Shown here: positions 48,810-61,607 of the stretch, piece by piece
How positions within the stretch are numbered: the first letter of the stretch is position 1
Layout of the letters: each line of letters opens with the position of its first letter
Origin: Hirsutella rhossiliensis
Lineage: Eukaryota > Ascomycota > Sordariomycetes > Hypocreales > Ophiocordycipitaceae
DNA: 64,000 nucleotides
Direction of reading: 5' to 3'
NCBI RefSeq assembly: GCF_020360975.1
Contig: NW_025408667.1
Coordinates: 6,324,001 to 6,388,000 of the forward strand
Program-made: the position numbers and the translations under genes
The notes under the pieces: model-generated
The model's database searches: none
What the model was told of the DNA's origin: nothing
The model's input: the letters and a program-made list of their open reading frames with translations, nothing else

Positions 48810-49760
48810 TAGGCCTATTCCTTATCGTTATTATTATTATTATCTTTATTATCGTTATCCTTATTAGCCTCCTCCTTCTTATTAGTAACGGCGGCGGTCT
48901 TTAAGGCGCTAAAGCGGCCCTCTAAGCCCGTAAGCTAGTCGGCGGCGGCGGCGGCTCTAAGGGCAAAGGGGCGGCGGCTAGCGGCGGCGGTAGGGGTAGC
49001 GGCGGTAGTAGAGGCGGGCACGGCTAAGGGGACCGCTAATAGGGCGACGGAGGTAGTATCCTTAGCGCCGGGTACGTTAAAGGCAGAAATAAGGGAGTAA
49101 AGGAGTAGGACTTACTTAGGTATAAGGCCCTATCGCTTAAGGGCGCGGAGGTTATAGTAGGTAATAGCGGCGGCGGTAAGGCGCTTCTTAGTAGCCCCCT
49201 ACGCCTACCTATATAAGCTAGCCTTCTAAGCTAACGCTATAGTAAGTAGGACGGGAGGCGCCGCCTTATAAGCGCGGCCGGCTCGTGTATATTAGTAGTA
49301 GCTACCGCCGCGGCGGCGCCCGGCCTAGTCGGAGTAGTTAAGCTCCTACGACGTATAACGTATATAGGGGGCTAAGCGGGCGGCGCTAGCCTATACTTAG
49401 CGCTTATACTATAAGAGGTTAGCGGATAATATCTATTACGCTTACTTAACTATAGACTTATAGGGGTAGCGGAGATAGAGGCGGGGGCTAAGGGGCTAGG
49501 CGTTATAGGTAGCGGCGGGGATAGCGTTATTACCCTAAGGGGCGACGTAAGAGCGAATAGCGTAGTAGAGGCGGCGGGGGCGGCGGTAGGAGCGGTAGTA
49601 GCGGCGTAGGTAGGAGTAGCGGTAGCGGCGGAGTTATTATCGGCCGCGGCTAGCATAGCGTCGATAAATAACTTTATACGCTCTAAGAAGGAGGAGGTAA
49701 GAGAAGGAGAGGCGGATATATCTATCGCGGAAGTTAGTATAATAGAATATAGCCTCTTAC
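48810..49760 (-). pseudogene. B2 antisense accessory ORF: Ala/Pro-rich (RIPed)
   Basis: Minus-strand counterpart of the B1 ORF at 23,920-24,850. An open stretch survives at 49,656-49,450 (residues LAAADNNSAATATPTYAATT, then STTLFALTSPLRVITLSP). The C-terminal helical and Asn-rich part lies near 48.93-48.81 kb. Presence in both B copies, in the same place and orientation, shows it belongs to the element. No family recognised. Confidence 0.62.
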
Positions 49761-50284
49761 TCTATAAAGCGTAGAACTTACTAGTTAAAGTTATTATTAT
49801 TATTAAGGCTATTATTACTACTACCGCTACTACTATAAGTATATATTAATAGAGCGGCCTATATAGCTAGGAACGGACTAATACCTTAGGTAGAGCGGAA
49901 CTTACCTATTAATACTATTACTACGGTTAAAGAAAAGAGAGAAGGAAAGAAAGGAAGAAGGGGGGGATACTACTTTATATACCCCTTAGTAAAAGATACT
50001 ACCTAAGGTAGAGGGGACGGGCAACCTAAGGCTTACGTAGGTCTAGACTAGCCGCTAGCTACTTAGAGGCATATATAATAGGTTACGCTCTTATTTAAAC
50101 GGCTAGCCGGCCGATAAGTATAGAGCTAGGTCCTAGCTACTTAGGCTAACGGGCGCGGGGATAATAGGGCTAGTAGGGCTAGCCCTATTAATAGGAAAGG
50201 GTAGGGAAGAGCCCGCGGTATAGGCCTAATTATATAGGAGCTATTAATAGGGCAGCGCTACGCCGCGCTTAAGGGAGGGTATTA

Positions 50285-50462
50285 TATAAGAGTCTTTAAC
50301 TATTATAGGTAATAGGCAGCCGCCTGCCGTATAGTTATATATAGAGGGCTAGATCTTATAAGTATAGGGGCGGGCTAGCCGCGTATAGAAGAGCTCTATA
50401 TAGCTTATTAATATTATCTTATAGATAGTACCTATATATATACCTCTACCTACTCTATAATA
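50285..50462 (+). repeat. 3' LTR of B2, 178 bp, with altered core
   Basis: Matches the 5' LTR except that the palindromic core is replaced by the shorter GGCAGCCGCCTGCC, which retains CpA/TpG. Confidence 0.9.
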
Positions 50463-50867
50463 ACTATAACCCTATTAGTATTATATAGTATAATACTAAT
50501 AAGTAGAAAATAGCTAACCTATTAATCTTAAAGTAAGCCTTAAAAATAAAAGTAAACTTTATCTTATTATAAGAGCCTTACTTTTATAAGATCGATAATA
50601 GCTATATCCTTATTAAGGGTTAGCGTATACTTAGTATAGTAGTATAAGGCTAAATAATTATTTATTTAAAGCTAAGGAGAAAGGAGGAAAACTCTATCTT
50701 AGTTATACTAGTTATCTATCTTTCTTAGTCCTTAGCTCGACCCTTATTTAAGTACTATTTAGCCTAAGTTTAAGTTAAGCTCTACTTATATATAGGTTTA
50801 CTTTAGCTAGGCTTTAATATAGCCGCTATAGTATAACCTTAATCCTTTATAAGTATAGCCTATAATA
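50463..50867 (+). pseudogene. LINE fragment continued to the right of B2
   Basis: Joins 43,563 when B2 and one TSD are removed. Strongly RIPed, AT-rich. No further motif can be read with confidence. Confidence 0.4.
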
Positions 50868-52706
50868 TTATCTAAGGTAAGAAGTAGTTCTATCTTTATT
50901 ACTTAAACTATTATAGGTTACTTAGCTAAAAGGAAGGGGCATTTTAATATAAAGTTTATAAATATACTATAATATAAGTAGCAGCTATTAGCTTTCTTCT
51001 TTTTAATCTCCTTACTTATTACTTACTTTACTTACTACTTAAAGTATAAAGTAGTATAAAGGGTAGTTAATAATATCTTTCTATTATATTTAGCTTAGTT
51101 TATATAAGTAGTTAATATTAAGGTATCCTTATTAATATTAATAGCTAGCTATTCCTCTTATAAAAAGGTATTAATTATATTACTACTATATAGCGTACGC
51201 TTATAAAGCTTTTAAAAATATAGTATTTACTTATAAGCTTATACTACCTTTATTAACTAGCTTATATACTTACTATAGTTAATAGGTATAATTATAAAGA
51301 TAAGTAGCTCTTATAAAGCTAGCGTAATTAAATTCTATAGCTATATAAGCTTTATACTATCTTTTAATACTATAGTTCTTACTAATTATAAGAGTATCTC
51401 TTTAAAATTAAGGAGGAATTTACTAAAGGTCTATTTATTCTTTTATTTAAGGGTCTATAGCCTATCTTATACTTTCTCCCGCTCTTATATATTACTAAAT
51501 ATATATATAAGGTATTAAAAGAAGTCCTATAAGTTACGTTTACCTTTAATATAAGGAATAGTATTTTCCTATTATAAATAAAGTAGCTATAATATACTCT
51601 CTTAATTATATAAGCTAATAAGTAGTATATTAATTATAGATAAGATCTTATCTTATAAAGTAAGAATCGCTTATTATCTTTTATATTATTATATATTAAA
51701 CGGGTTACTAGTTATTATATAATTAGGAATTAAAGGAATAGAGCTAGCTTAAAGTACTAGCTAAGACCTCTTAAAAATACTAATATAACTAACCTTATTT
51801 AAATATAAATATTAGTAGAACTAAGATACTTCTAGCTATACTTAAAGTATTACTAAATTCCTTAATTTCTAGGCTATATAATAGCTAGATCTAGTCCTAA
51901 AAGATTCTTTTATTTAGCTATAATTATCTATATAAGGTAGTATATCCGCTAGTAAATAAAGATAAAATAATTAACTTTAATACCTCTTTTATATACTAAT
52001 ATACTACTAATAAATTCCGTTAAAAATCCTACCTTATACTCCTTCTTCCCCTTTATTATATAGTCTTATATAATTCCTTAATTTCCTAGAATTCTACTAT
52101 TTCTTATATACCTTTAAACTTAAGGCCGCCCTTATCTTAGAATCTAAATATCTATTATATTTAAAGCTATAATAGTATATAAAGGAGCGAATACTATGCT
52201 ATATTATAATAGCTATTTAAGCTTTTTTTTTCGTTTAGTATAAACTTTATTTAAAGCTAGTTAAAGAAAAAGTAAAAAGACTTTAGTTTACTATCCTAAG
52301 TTAGCTAAAAAGGCAGCTTTTATATTAATAGTATTACCGCTATAACTAGCGCTATAGTAGTTATAAGGGTTAACGCTAGTTTTATAAATAACTCCCTTAG
52401 TATAGTAAGAACCTTATTCTTCTTACTAGCTATTACGCTTTAAGTACTTTTAAGATAGCTATAATACTTTTTATTTACTTAAAGAAGGGTAGAGTACTTT
52501 CTTAAGAAAGTATTACCTTCTTTAAAAAGATATCTATTAGATTTATTAGTTAATAGCTTATATTATTATAAAGTAAGTAAAGGTATATATATAAGTACTA
52601 TTTATTAAATAATATTAATAAGCTATATAAAGCTCTTTTATATACTACTAGCTTATATATATATATATAAGATCTAGCTTTTTATATATAACTATATAGC
52701 TTAGTT
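50868..52706 (-). mobile_element. Chromovirus B3: gag side plus truncated 5' LTR, RIPed
   Basis: Minus-strand partial copy of family B covering the gag-side region, with an LTR start at about 52,560 cut at 52,706. Interrupted by a solo C-family LTR (51,550-52,118). More AT-rich than B1/B2, so more heavily or more often RIPed. Confidence 0.78.
51550..52118 (-). repeat. Solo LTR of family C (D2) inside B3
   Basis: About 569 bp, matches D1 (33,418-33,982). Flanking TTTAA (51,545-51,549) and CTTAA (52,119-52,123) fit a 5-bp TSD with one C/T RIP change. The related B4 sequence near 53,455 shows the empty site ACCCTTAAGGCC. Confidence 0.75.
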
Positions 52707-53773
52707 TAGAGCTTATCTTTATTCTAGAGCTATTTTATTTCCTTAAAGCTTAAGGGCTTAAGGGAGTAAAGTCCTTCTTATTATCTAAGGTAAGGAGCGG
52801 TTTTATCTTTACTACTTAAACTATTATACGCTGCTTAACTAAAAAGAAAGGGTATTTTAATATAAAGTATATAAACGCGCTATAATATAAGTAGTAGCTA
52901 TTAATCTTTCTTTTCTTAATTTCCTTACTTATTACTTACTTTACTTAATATTTAAAGTATAAGGTAGTATAAGGGGTAGTTAATAATATCTTTCTACTAT
53001 ATTTAGCCCGGTCTATATAAGTAGCTAATATTAAAGTATCTTTATTAGTATTAATAGCTAGCTATTTATCTTATAAAGGGGCAGTAATCTTATTACTACT
53101 ATATAGTATATACTTATAAAGCTTTTAAAAACATAGTATTTACTTATAGCCTTATACTACCTTTATTAACTAGCTTATATACTTATTATAGTTAATAAGT
53201 ATAATTATAAAGATAAGTAGCTTTTATAGGGCTAGCGTAATTAAATTCTATAGCTATATAAGCTTCGCGCTATCTTCCTATACTATAGTCCCTACTACTT
53301 ATAAAAGCGTTTCTTTAAAATTAAGGAGGAATTTACTAAAGGTTTATTTATCTCTTTACTTAAGGGTCTATAGCCTATCTTATACTTTCTCCCGCTCTTA
53401 TATATTATTAAACGTATATATAAGGTATTAAAAAAGGTCCTATAGGTTATATTTACCCTTAAGGCCGCCCTTATCTTAGAATCTAGAGATCCGCTATATC
53501 TAAGGCTCTAGTAGTATATAAAGGAGTAAATACTATACTATATTATAATAGCTATTTAAGCCCTATTTCTTATTAGTTATAAACTTTATTTATAGCTAGC
53601 TAAGGAAGAAGTAAAAGGACTTTAGCTTATTATCCTAAGTCGGCTAAAAGAGCGGCTTTTATATTAATAGTATCGCTACTATAACTAGCGTTATATAGGT
53701 TATAAGAGTTAACGCTAGTCTTATAAATAGCTCCCTTAGTATAGCGAGAACCTTATCCTTCTCGCTAGCTATT
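52707..53773 (-). mobile_element. Chromovirus B4, left part (gag side), RIPed
   Basis: Second partial B copy, minus strand, directly abutting B3. It is interrupted by A3 and resumes at 61,613, ending in a 5' LTR at about 61,742-61,921. The last five bases, CTATT, are the A3 target duplication. Confidence 0.8.
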
Positions 53774-54244
53774 TATAATAACCGGTATTATTCCTAAGGG
53801 ATAAACCTATTAAGGGGTTTATATTAGTAGATATAATAGGGCGTGGTCTAAGTAATAATAAGTATATTACGTTAGTAATAAGTTAGAGGTTATAGACCGT
53901 AGACTATAATTAGGTAATTAAAATTAAAGATAGAATTATAATAAAGATCTATATTAAAAGCTAGAGAGCTATCTATCTAAAGGAGTAAAAGTAGGTAGCT
54001 ATATATACCTATAGAGACTATCTATAGATTACGGTCTTAGCCGTAATCCCCTTTATAGCTTACTATAGCTTACTTATAAGCTATATTCCTAAGTAGTAAT
54101 CTATCTATATAAGGCTTACTTAGCTTACGTACGCTCTAGGTAACCTAAGCTTAAGTAACTTACTCGTCCTAACTATTATTCTAAGCCGCCTTATTACGTA
54201 AACGTAGCCGGCTCTCTTATAGCCCGCTAACTATAGTCGTAATA
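53774..54244 (-). repeat. 3' LTR of A3 (type-1 U3), 471 bp
   Basis: Same U3 as A1 and A4. Retains CCGG and GTAGCCGGCTC CpG words. Confidence 0.9.
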
Positions 54245-54389
54245 CGATATCTCCCCTCCTTTTAGTCTTATCCGTAAGACCTACTACTACCTTAGCCGCT
54301 ATATATAAATATACCCTTATCGCGCGTATATATATTCCTCGTTTATCCTTTTTATCCCTTAGGATATACTACTAATAGTATATCTAGTT

Positions 54390-54990
54390 ATATATTAAAG
54401 GATCGTTCTTATAAGACCCTTAAGCGTATTCGTTTAGCTAAGTCTATTAATCGTCTTAGTTTCGACGTTATACTATATTCTTTTTATTTATTACGCGGCT
54501 TCTACTATAAAATACTAGAGAAATCTTCTAAGTATACTAAATATATATAGCGGGGTCGTTCCTATAATACGTCGGGCGTAGCGATTAGCTCCTATAAGTA
54601 ACTTTATTATCTTACCTATTATTTACGGCTAACGTATTTCCTAGTATCCTAAATAAATCTAGAGTCCGATCGATTAGATAAAGAAGAAGAAATTACTAAG
54701 GAGCGAATATTAAAGGCTTAAGCTAACCTAAACGAAGCCTTAGCTCGTTTAGCGCGGCTTCGCCGTTAAAAGCGCTAGCTAAAGATAAAGGGTACCGAGA
54801 TAGTCTATTAGAGCCTTTATTCCTTAAATAACCTTAACGAGGCTAAGCGTTAAGAATCTAAAGCGGTAGTCGATATTTAGTTTATAGGTAGATTTAATAT
54901 AATTAATTAGAATACTATTAGTTTATTAAGCGACTTTATAATACCTAAGGTAGATTTTACTAGTAGAACTATTAAAGTAAAGAACTATAG
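54390..54990 (+). pseudogene. A3 antisense accessory ORF: Cys-cluster plus coiled coil (RIPed)
   Basis: Plus-strand frame opposite to gag-pol, between 3' LTR and chromodomain. Reads LKDRSYKTLKRIRLAKSINR, LSFDVILYSFYLLRGFYYKI, LEKSSKYTKYI(Q)RGRSYN, then the charged helical LDKEEEITKERILKA, NEALARLARLRR, and AVVDI(Q)FIGRFN. Restoring RIP-type Tyr to Cys gives a C..C.......C cluster. From memory, similar Cys-cluster plus coiled-coil hypothetical proteins are common in filamentous ascomycete annotations; I cannot verify this here. Function unknown. Confidence 0.68.
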
Positions 54991-54999
54991 TAGGTTAAG

Positions 55000-57900
55000 T
55001 ACTTAAGTAGTTCCTAGGTATTTTCTTTTAGTCTATATCCCTTCTACTTAATAAGGTATTCTTATTACTAATCTTATTTTCTTATATCTAGTATTTATTT
55101 AGCTTTATATTCCTAATTATCGTTAACTTCGATTTTATCTTATAGTTTAGCGTTTCGTAGTACTAGTTCTAATAATAAGATATAAAATATTAGGTATATC
55201 TATATTATTATTAGTAGCGAAAGTTTATAGTTAACTTTTAAAATAGTTTTCTTAACCTTAAATAGTCTAAGTTTCTTAAAATCTAATTTATTACTTAGTC
55301 GTTTTATTTTAATATTTCGTCGTATAAGGTAGACTATATCTCCCTCTTAAAAGATTAGTCCCTATAATCTTTTCCGATTATAGTAAGTAGATATTCGTTC
55401 TCTAATAAATTAAAGTTCTTATTATATTTCTTTATATAATTTTTATAGCTAATCTACTTATAGTATCGCTCGTTCCGCTTATAGTCCTTATTAAGTAACC
55501 TTAAATACTTCTAGGTTATATCTATAATTAGCGTATACTAGTAAGAGCTTAGTTATTTCTATAACTAAGCTATTATAAGCTAGTTACGCTATTAGTAGCT
55601 ATTTAACTTAATCGTTTTATTTATAGCTAATATAGTATCGTAAATATTATTTAAGCGTTTAATTAAGTCGTTTTATTTATCTATCTATTTATAGGTAATA
55701 AGCTATACTAAGCTTATATTTCGTCCTTAATTATACTATAAGAGCTTACTAAAACTTAGCTATAAATATACTTCCTTTATTAAAGATAATCTTATTTAAT
55801 AGTCTATAATTACTAATAATAGTTCGTAGGAATATATATACTAGCTCTTCTATATTACTTACTTCTTTATATAGTAAGAAGTATCTATACTTTATTAATC
55901 TATCGGTAATAATAAATATACTATTATACTTAACGTTAGTTATAGGTTCTTTTAATAGTAGTAGCTTTATAATATAGTTAAAAGCTATCGAATCCTATAG
56001 TTTCTCTAGTACTAATAGTAGTTATAATTCTCTATATAGTTTATATTATTTAGCTTTACTTTATATATAAAGTTTATATTCTTTAATAACTTATTATACT
56101 ACTTCCTTAAGCTATAGAAAGTTATATTATCGTTTAATCCGTTCTATTATTCTTTAGATTCCTTAGTATCTATATATTAGATATTTATATATATCTTATA
56201 TAACTTTATCTTATAATTCTAGTAGTATCTAGATTTTATTCTTATATATTAAAACTTCTAAATATTCTATATTATATCCCTTTAATACTTTATATTCTTT
56301 TATCTATTTTAGGATCTTTTAGTATATCGAGTCGTTAGGTTATACTTTAAATATTATATTTAGCTATTATTACTAGTAGTTCCTATTTTTATTAATTTCT
56401 AGGAGCTATCCTTTTACTATAGGTGCTCTTATATTATAGTTACTTTATCGACTAAGGGTATTAGCTCGACCGTTTTCTATTCCTTTTCTATAGATTATTT
56501 CGTAGTTAAATTCTAATAAGTATTTAGCCTATTAGATCTATCGTCCGTTTAACTATTATATTATTATAAAGTATAAGATATTCTTATAATTTATATAGAC
56601 CTTAACTTTATATTTACTTTTAAGAAGGTAATATCGAAATTCCTTAAAAGCTTAAATAATTATAAGGAATTCTTTATCGTAGATAAGGTAATTAAGTTTT
56701 ACGCTATATAGCTTTTTCGAGTAAAATATAATTAGTTATAGTCTTCCTTTATTGCCCTTTTATTTAATTTATACTTCTAAAGTAAAGTCTAATATATCGG
56801 TTTTAAGTTCGATTTATTATTTTAGATCGAAGGTAGTTAAAACTAGTTCTTATATAATCGTAGTCTTAATATATTCGAAAGCTTCGTTAGCTTTATCGTC
56901 CTATATAAATTCCTTTTCCTTCTTCGTTAAGTTATATAGTAGTGCTATAATTTTTCTAAAATCTTTAATAAATCGTTAGTAGTAATTTATAAATCCTAGG
57001 AAACTTTATACGTCCTTAATATTCTTTAGCGTTAGCTATTCTTTAACTAAGTTAATCTTATCTTATTATATCTATATCTCTCTTAATAAGATTATATATT
57101 TAAGGAAGTCTACTTCCTATATATAGAACTTACTTTTCTTTAGTTTAACTAGTAGTTTTATATTTTAAAGTATATAGAGTACCTTATAAACGTATTCCTT
57201 ATATTCTTTTAGGGTATCTAAGAAGATTAAGATATTATCTTGGTATACTATTATAAAGATATATAAGTATTTATATAGGATATTATTAATTATCTATTAG
57301 AAGGTAGCTAGTATATTTATAAGTTTAAATAGTATTACTAGATATTTAAATAGTCCAAATTTCGTTTTAAAGGCTATTATCTATTTATATCCCTTTTTTA
57401 TATATATTAAGTTATAGGCGCCTTTAAGGTTAAGGGCTATAAACTATTTTTTACTATATAGTCGATCTTATAGTTCCGATATAAGCGGTAATAGTATTCG
57501 GTCTTTTATTATAATATCGTTTAAGCGTCTATAGTTAATAACTAATTATAGCTTACTGTTTTTCTTTAAAATAAATATAACTAAATAGCCTACTTTAGAT
57601 ATTAATATTTATATATATCCTTTTTATAGATTCTCGTTAAGGTAGTCGCATAGCGTTTATAGTTGCTTTTTATTTAGGTTATAGATCTTATAGAACGTCG
57701 GCGTTATTCTATCCTTAAGATAAATTTTATAGTCTTATTAACTATATTTAAGTAACCCTATCTTAAGTTCTTCCTTAAAGAGTTTATTGTATTTCCGGTA
57801 TTCTTAGGGGATATTCTTTATTCTATCTTATAGGCTTTATTCTTTCTTTTAAGAGCTAGTTTCTCTTAACTTAAGCTCTTTATTAATTTATTTAAGGTCT

Positions 57901-60900
57901 TTCCTTAAAGTAGTAATAACTCTTTAGATCTTTATATTATATCCTTTATTTTATTTATATTAGATACTAGGTTATATAGCTATATTAGTTAGTACGTAGG
58001 TCTTATTAATCGATTTTATTATATCCGCTAGTTTAGTTACTATTTTTATTTATATCGCTAAAGCCTATAATAATTTACTTAAACGGTTATCCCTTTTATC
58101 TTATTTAGTAGCTAAATTATTATAAAATTTTACTTTCTTTTAAATCTACTAGTCCTAGAAACTTATATCTTCGTTTTAATATAGCTAGCTAGTTTTCTAG
58201 TTAATTAGTAGGTTGCTCTCCTATAGCTATAAAAGCCTTAATATAAGGTCGTATTCTTTAATATTTATAATATCGAAGTTAACTTATTTATTATAGCCTT
58301 AGATATTAATATTAAGGTAATTAATCTCTATATTAATAATTCCGTTATTATAGTTAAAGGCTTCTCCTTCGATATTTATAAGTTTATATAGATCCTTCTT
58401 ATATCTTTATATAAGTTAGTAACGATTAACGACTTTAAGTAAAACGTAATTACTTATCGCGCTATAGTCTAAAAGTATATATACGTAATATCCTACGATT
58501 TAAATATCTAATACTATTTAGTTACTATAGCTTACTATTACTATATATAGGGTCCTTAGATCTTATTATATTATACTAGTCTATAGCCCTTTTATAGATA
58601 GCGTACCTCGTTTTTTACCTAGTCCTTATTCGTTTTATTTAAGTATTCTTCTTCGATTTATTATTAATATTATTTCTTTATATTTTCGTCGCGTAGTATT
58701 ATATTAAGGCTTAAGAGACTAATTTTTTATAGCTAATCGAAGATTTCTTATTTCTTAACGCTATATCGTTTATATTATACTACTTTATAGTTAATTATAT
58801 ACTATACTTTATAATTCTATTCGTTTTCGTACTAAAGGTTAAGTTTTCGTTTTATATCTTTTTACTTTTTATATAGTATTTCTATATTAATTCTTCCTTA
58901 GTCGAATATAGCTTATAGCCTTTATATATATTACTAATAATCTTTTAGTATACCGTTATATTATTTATACTATACTTATACTTTTTTATATTTATAAACT
59001 CTATAGTTTAAGTATATATATTCGTTATAATCTTCTTTATTATATTTAACTTATTATATAAGTCTTTAAAAGATTAAGGGTTTAAATATCTTAGAGTAAG
59101 TAGTATTATACTATTCTTTTATTTTAGCGTATTTATAGATTTTATATATCTCTAAAAGATATCTTATTAATAAACTATAATTATTATAGTATTTTAATAG
59201 TATACTATAATCGGGTTTTAATAATATAACTTAGTTATTTAGGTAGCGTTAGTTAATTTTCTAGTAGTTTAGTTCTATACTTAGGTAGGGTTTCGAAAGT
59301 ACTTATCCTTTAAACCTAACTAAGAAAGCGTTATATCGTGCCTTTATTTAAAAGTATATTATATAATTTAGGTAAATATATAATATCTATAAAATATACT
59401 TATAGTACTTATAAGTAAGTAATATTTATAAATCGTCTTTAAATTCTCCTTATAGTTACTATTCTTATTATAAAGCTATAAAGGTATCGACTACGGCGAT
59501 AGCTATAGCGTAGTCTCCTCCGCGTAGTACCGGTTAATACTAAATTAATATAGCTTATTAGTTTTCTATAAGAATTTAAGGTATTTATTAAGTTCTAATT
59601 TTAAGTATTTCTTTAAATTCTTTAAAGTATAAAGCGTATTCTCTAATCGTAGTATTTTCCCTTAGTAGCAAGGGTAGTAATATAAGTTCGTTCTTATCTT
59701 CCGTTTCTCTAAGTATTTCTTATTCTTTAGAGCTTATATCGTCGATACTTCGTTATTCTTCCTTAGGTTATTATCTAAGTTTTATAAGTATAAGGGCTAT
59801 ATTTATATCTTCCTTATTATATTATTTATAGACTACTTATTATTATTATCGATTTTTATTTTATATATCTTCTTAGAATCGTTTACCGTTCTTCTTAATC
59901 TAGTCTTAGGAGACTCCTTTAAGATAGGGGTATTTTAGTTCTATAAATTTAACTTATTTCTATATTTTAAGATCCCTTTATTATATTATTATAAGGGTTT
60001 TCTTTAGTAGCTTTAAGAACTATCTAATACCGTTTTTATCGCTTAAGTATACTATATATTTATTATTATAGTATATAGTTTAACTAAGGAGTTTATACTT
60101 TAGTTCCTATCTATTAATAGCGTTTAGGTATTTCTTACCTTTTAGGGCTAGTACTTAGTAGGTTTTCTTCTCCTTATAAGGTTATCTATATTCTTTAGAG
60201 TAATATCTAGGTTTCCTATAGTTAAAATACTTTCCTTTACTTTTTTATATTATATTTAGATCTATCTTACTTAGGTTAGTTATATAGGCGTAGGTAATAG
60301 GAGTTTCGCGCTTCTTCTTATAGTTAGCGCGTTAGTTAAAGTTATTCCTATAAGAAGGGTTCTAGTTTCCTCTTCTTTATTTCTTTTCTTAGTATTATAT
60401 ATACTATCTATCGTTAATTTATACTACTATAGTAATATAGTCTAAGAGGTTATTAGGTCGATTTTCCTTATAGAGCTTATCCTTAACTTCTTCTTTAAGC
60501 TTATCGTAGAATCGGGATATAAGAGGTTTATTATCTTAATTAAGTTTTAAGGTAACTTAACGGAACTTTATAGTATAATCCGATACTAAGATCCTTTATT
60601 AAAGTTCTTAGAGTTTCTATTTAGCTTTTTATTCCTCGTTAGTTATTTTAAATACTTTTATAATAGCTTCTTTAAATCCTTAAAAACTAGCAAAGACTTT
60701 ATTTATCTTATTATCTTATCGCGCTAGTTAGTTATCGAGAAAGTCCCTTATAATAGGTCTAAACTAAGCGAGTACTATTCTAGATAAATAATTTCCTATG
60801 TAAAGTACCTTTTCGACTAAGTCTAAGAGTTTAGTAAGGTAAAACTAATAGTAGGCTTTAAGTTAGGTAAGAAAGTCTTAAAGTATACTATAAGTACTAT

Positions 60901-61136
60901 CGAATAGTCCTAGCTATTTTAGTTTAACTACTTCTCTAAGGTCCTTAACTTATCCGTTGCCTCCTTTATTCCTAAGTAACTATACCTTATATTAAAGGGT
61001 AATAATCTCGCGTATTATATCCTAAGGCGATATAGTAGCTCTAGAGTTAGTTAATCTAGTTTACTATATAGGTATATTAATAGTTATAATATTACTTAGA
61101 GTAACGCGGTATTATACTAAATAAGAGCTTTTAACG
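55000..61136 (-). pseudogene. A3 gag-pol (RIPed)
   Basis: Chromodomain at about 55,030-55,100: EYLIK(W)KGYRLKENT(W)E. Integrase and RNase H between about 55.4 and 56.8 kb. RT site near 57,225-57,260 reads IVYQDNILIF (the family YLDD altered). Gag zinc knuckle at about 60,190-60,240 reads KYFNYRKPRYYSKEY, i.e. CX2CX4HX4C with Cys and His turned to Tyr. The small plus ORF at 56,752-56,979 is a shadow on the other strand. Confidence 0.85.
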
Positions 61137-61607
61137 TATAACGACTAGTATTATTCCTAAGGGATAAACCTATTAAGGGGTTTATATTAATAGATATAAT
61201 AGGGCGTGGTCTAAGCAATAATAAGTATATTACGTTAGTAATAAGTTAGAGGTCGTAGACCGTAGACTATAACTAAGTAATTAAAATTAAAGATAAAATC
61301 GTAATAAAGATCTATATTAAAAGCTAGAGAGCTATCTATCTAAAGGAGTAAAAGTAGGTAGCTATATATACCTATAGAGACTATCTATAGATTACGGTCC
61401 TAGCTATAATCCCCTTCGTAGCTTACTATAGCTTACTTATAAGCTATGCTCCTAAGTAGTAATCTATCTATATAAGGCTTACTTAGCTTACGTACGCTCT
61501 AGGTAAGCTAAGCCTAAGTAACTTACTCGTCCTAACTATTATTCCGAGCCGCCTTATTACGTAAACGTAGCCGGCTCTCCTACGGCCCGCTAACTATAGT
61601 TATAATA
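61137..61607 (-). repeat. 5' LTR of A3 (type-1 U3), 471 bp
   Basis: Pairs with 53,774-54,244. Ends at TSD CTATT. Confidence 0.9.

Larger units (their letters stand above)
43564..50462 (+). mobile_element. Ty3/Gypsy chromovirus B2, full length
   Basis: Plus-strand element of 6,899 bp, 5' LTR 43,564-43,748, 3' LTR 50,285-50,462, exact TSD ACTAT at 43,559-43,563 and 50,463-50,467. Gag, pol with chromodomain and a GC-rich antisense ORF in the same order as B1. RIP has removed nearly all CpA/TpG except in a patch at the 5' end (about 43.71-44.02 kb). Confidence 0.93.
53774..61607 (-). mobile_element. Ty3/Gypsy chromovirus A3, full length, nested in B4
   Basis: Minus-strand element of 7,834 bp. 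LTRs of 471 bp at 53,774-54,244 and 61,137-61,607, exact TSD CTATT at 53,769-53,773 and 61,608-61,612. Polypurine tract AAAAGGAGGGGAGAT (minus) next to 54,245. Internal order (minus): gag with zinc knuckle, RT, RNase H, integrase, chromodomain, antisense ORF. RIP-killed throughout. Confidence 0.94.

Noticed and set aside
56752..56979. 75-codon plus-strand ORF
   Set aside because: Low-complexity chance frame opposite to A3 pol in AT-rich RIPed DNA.
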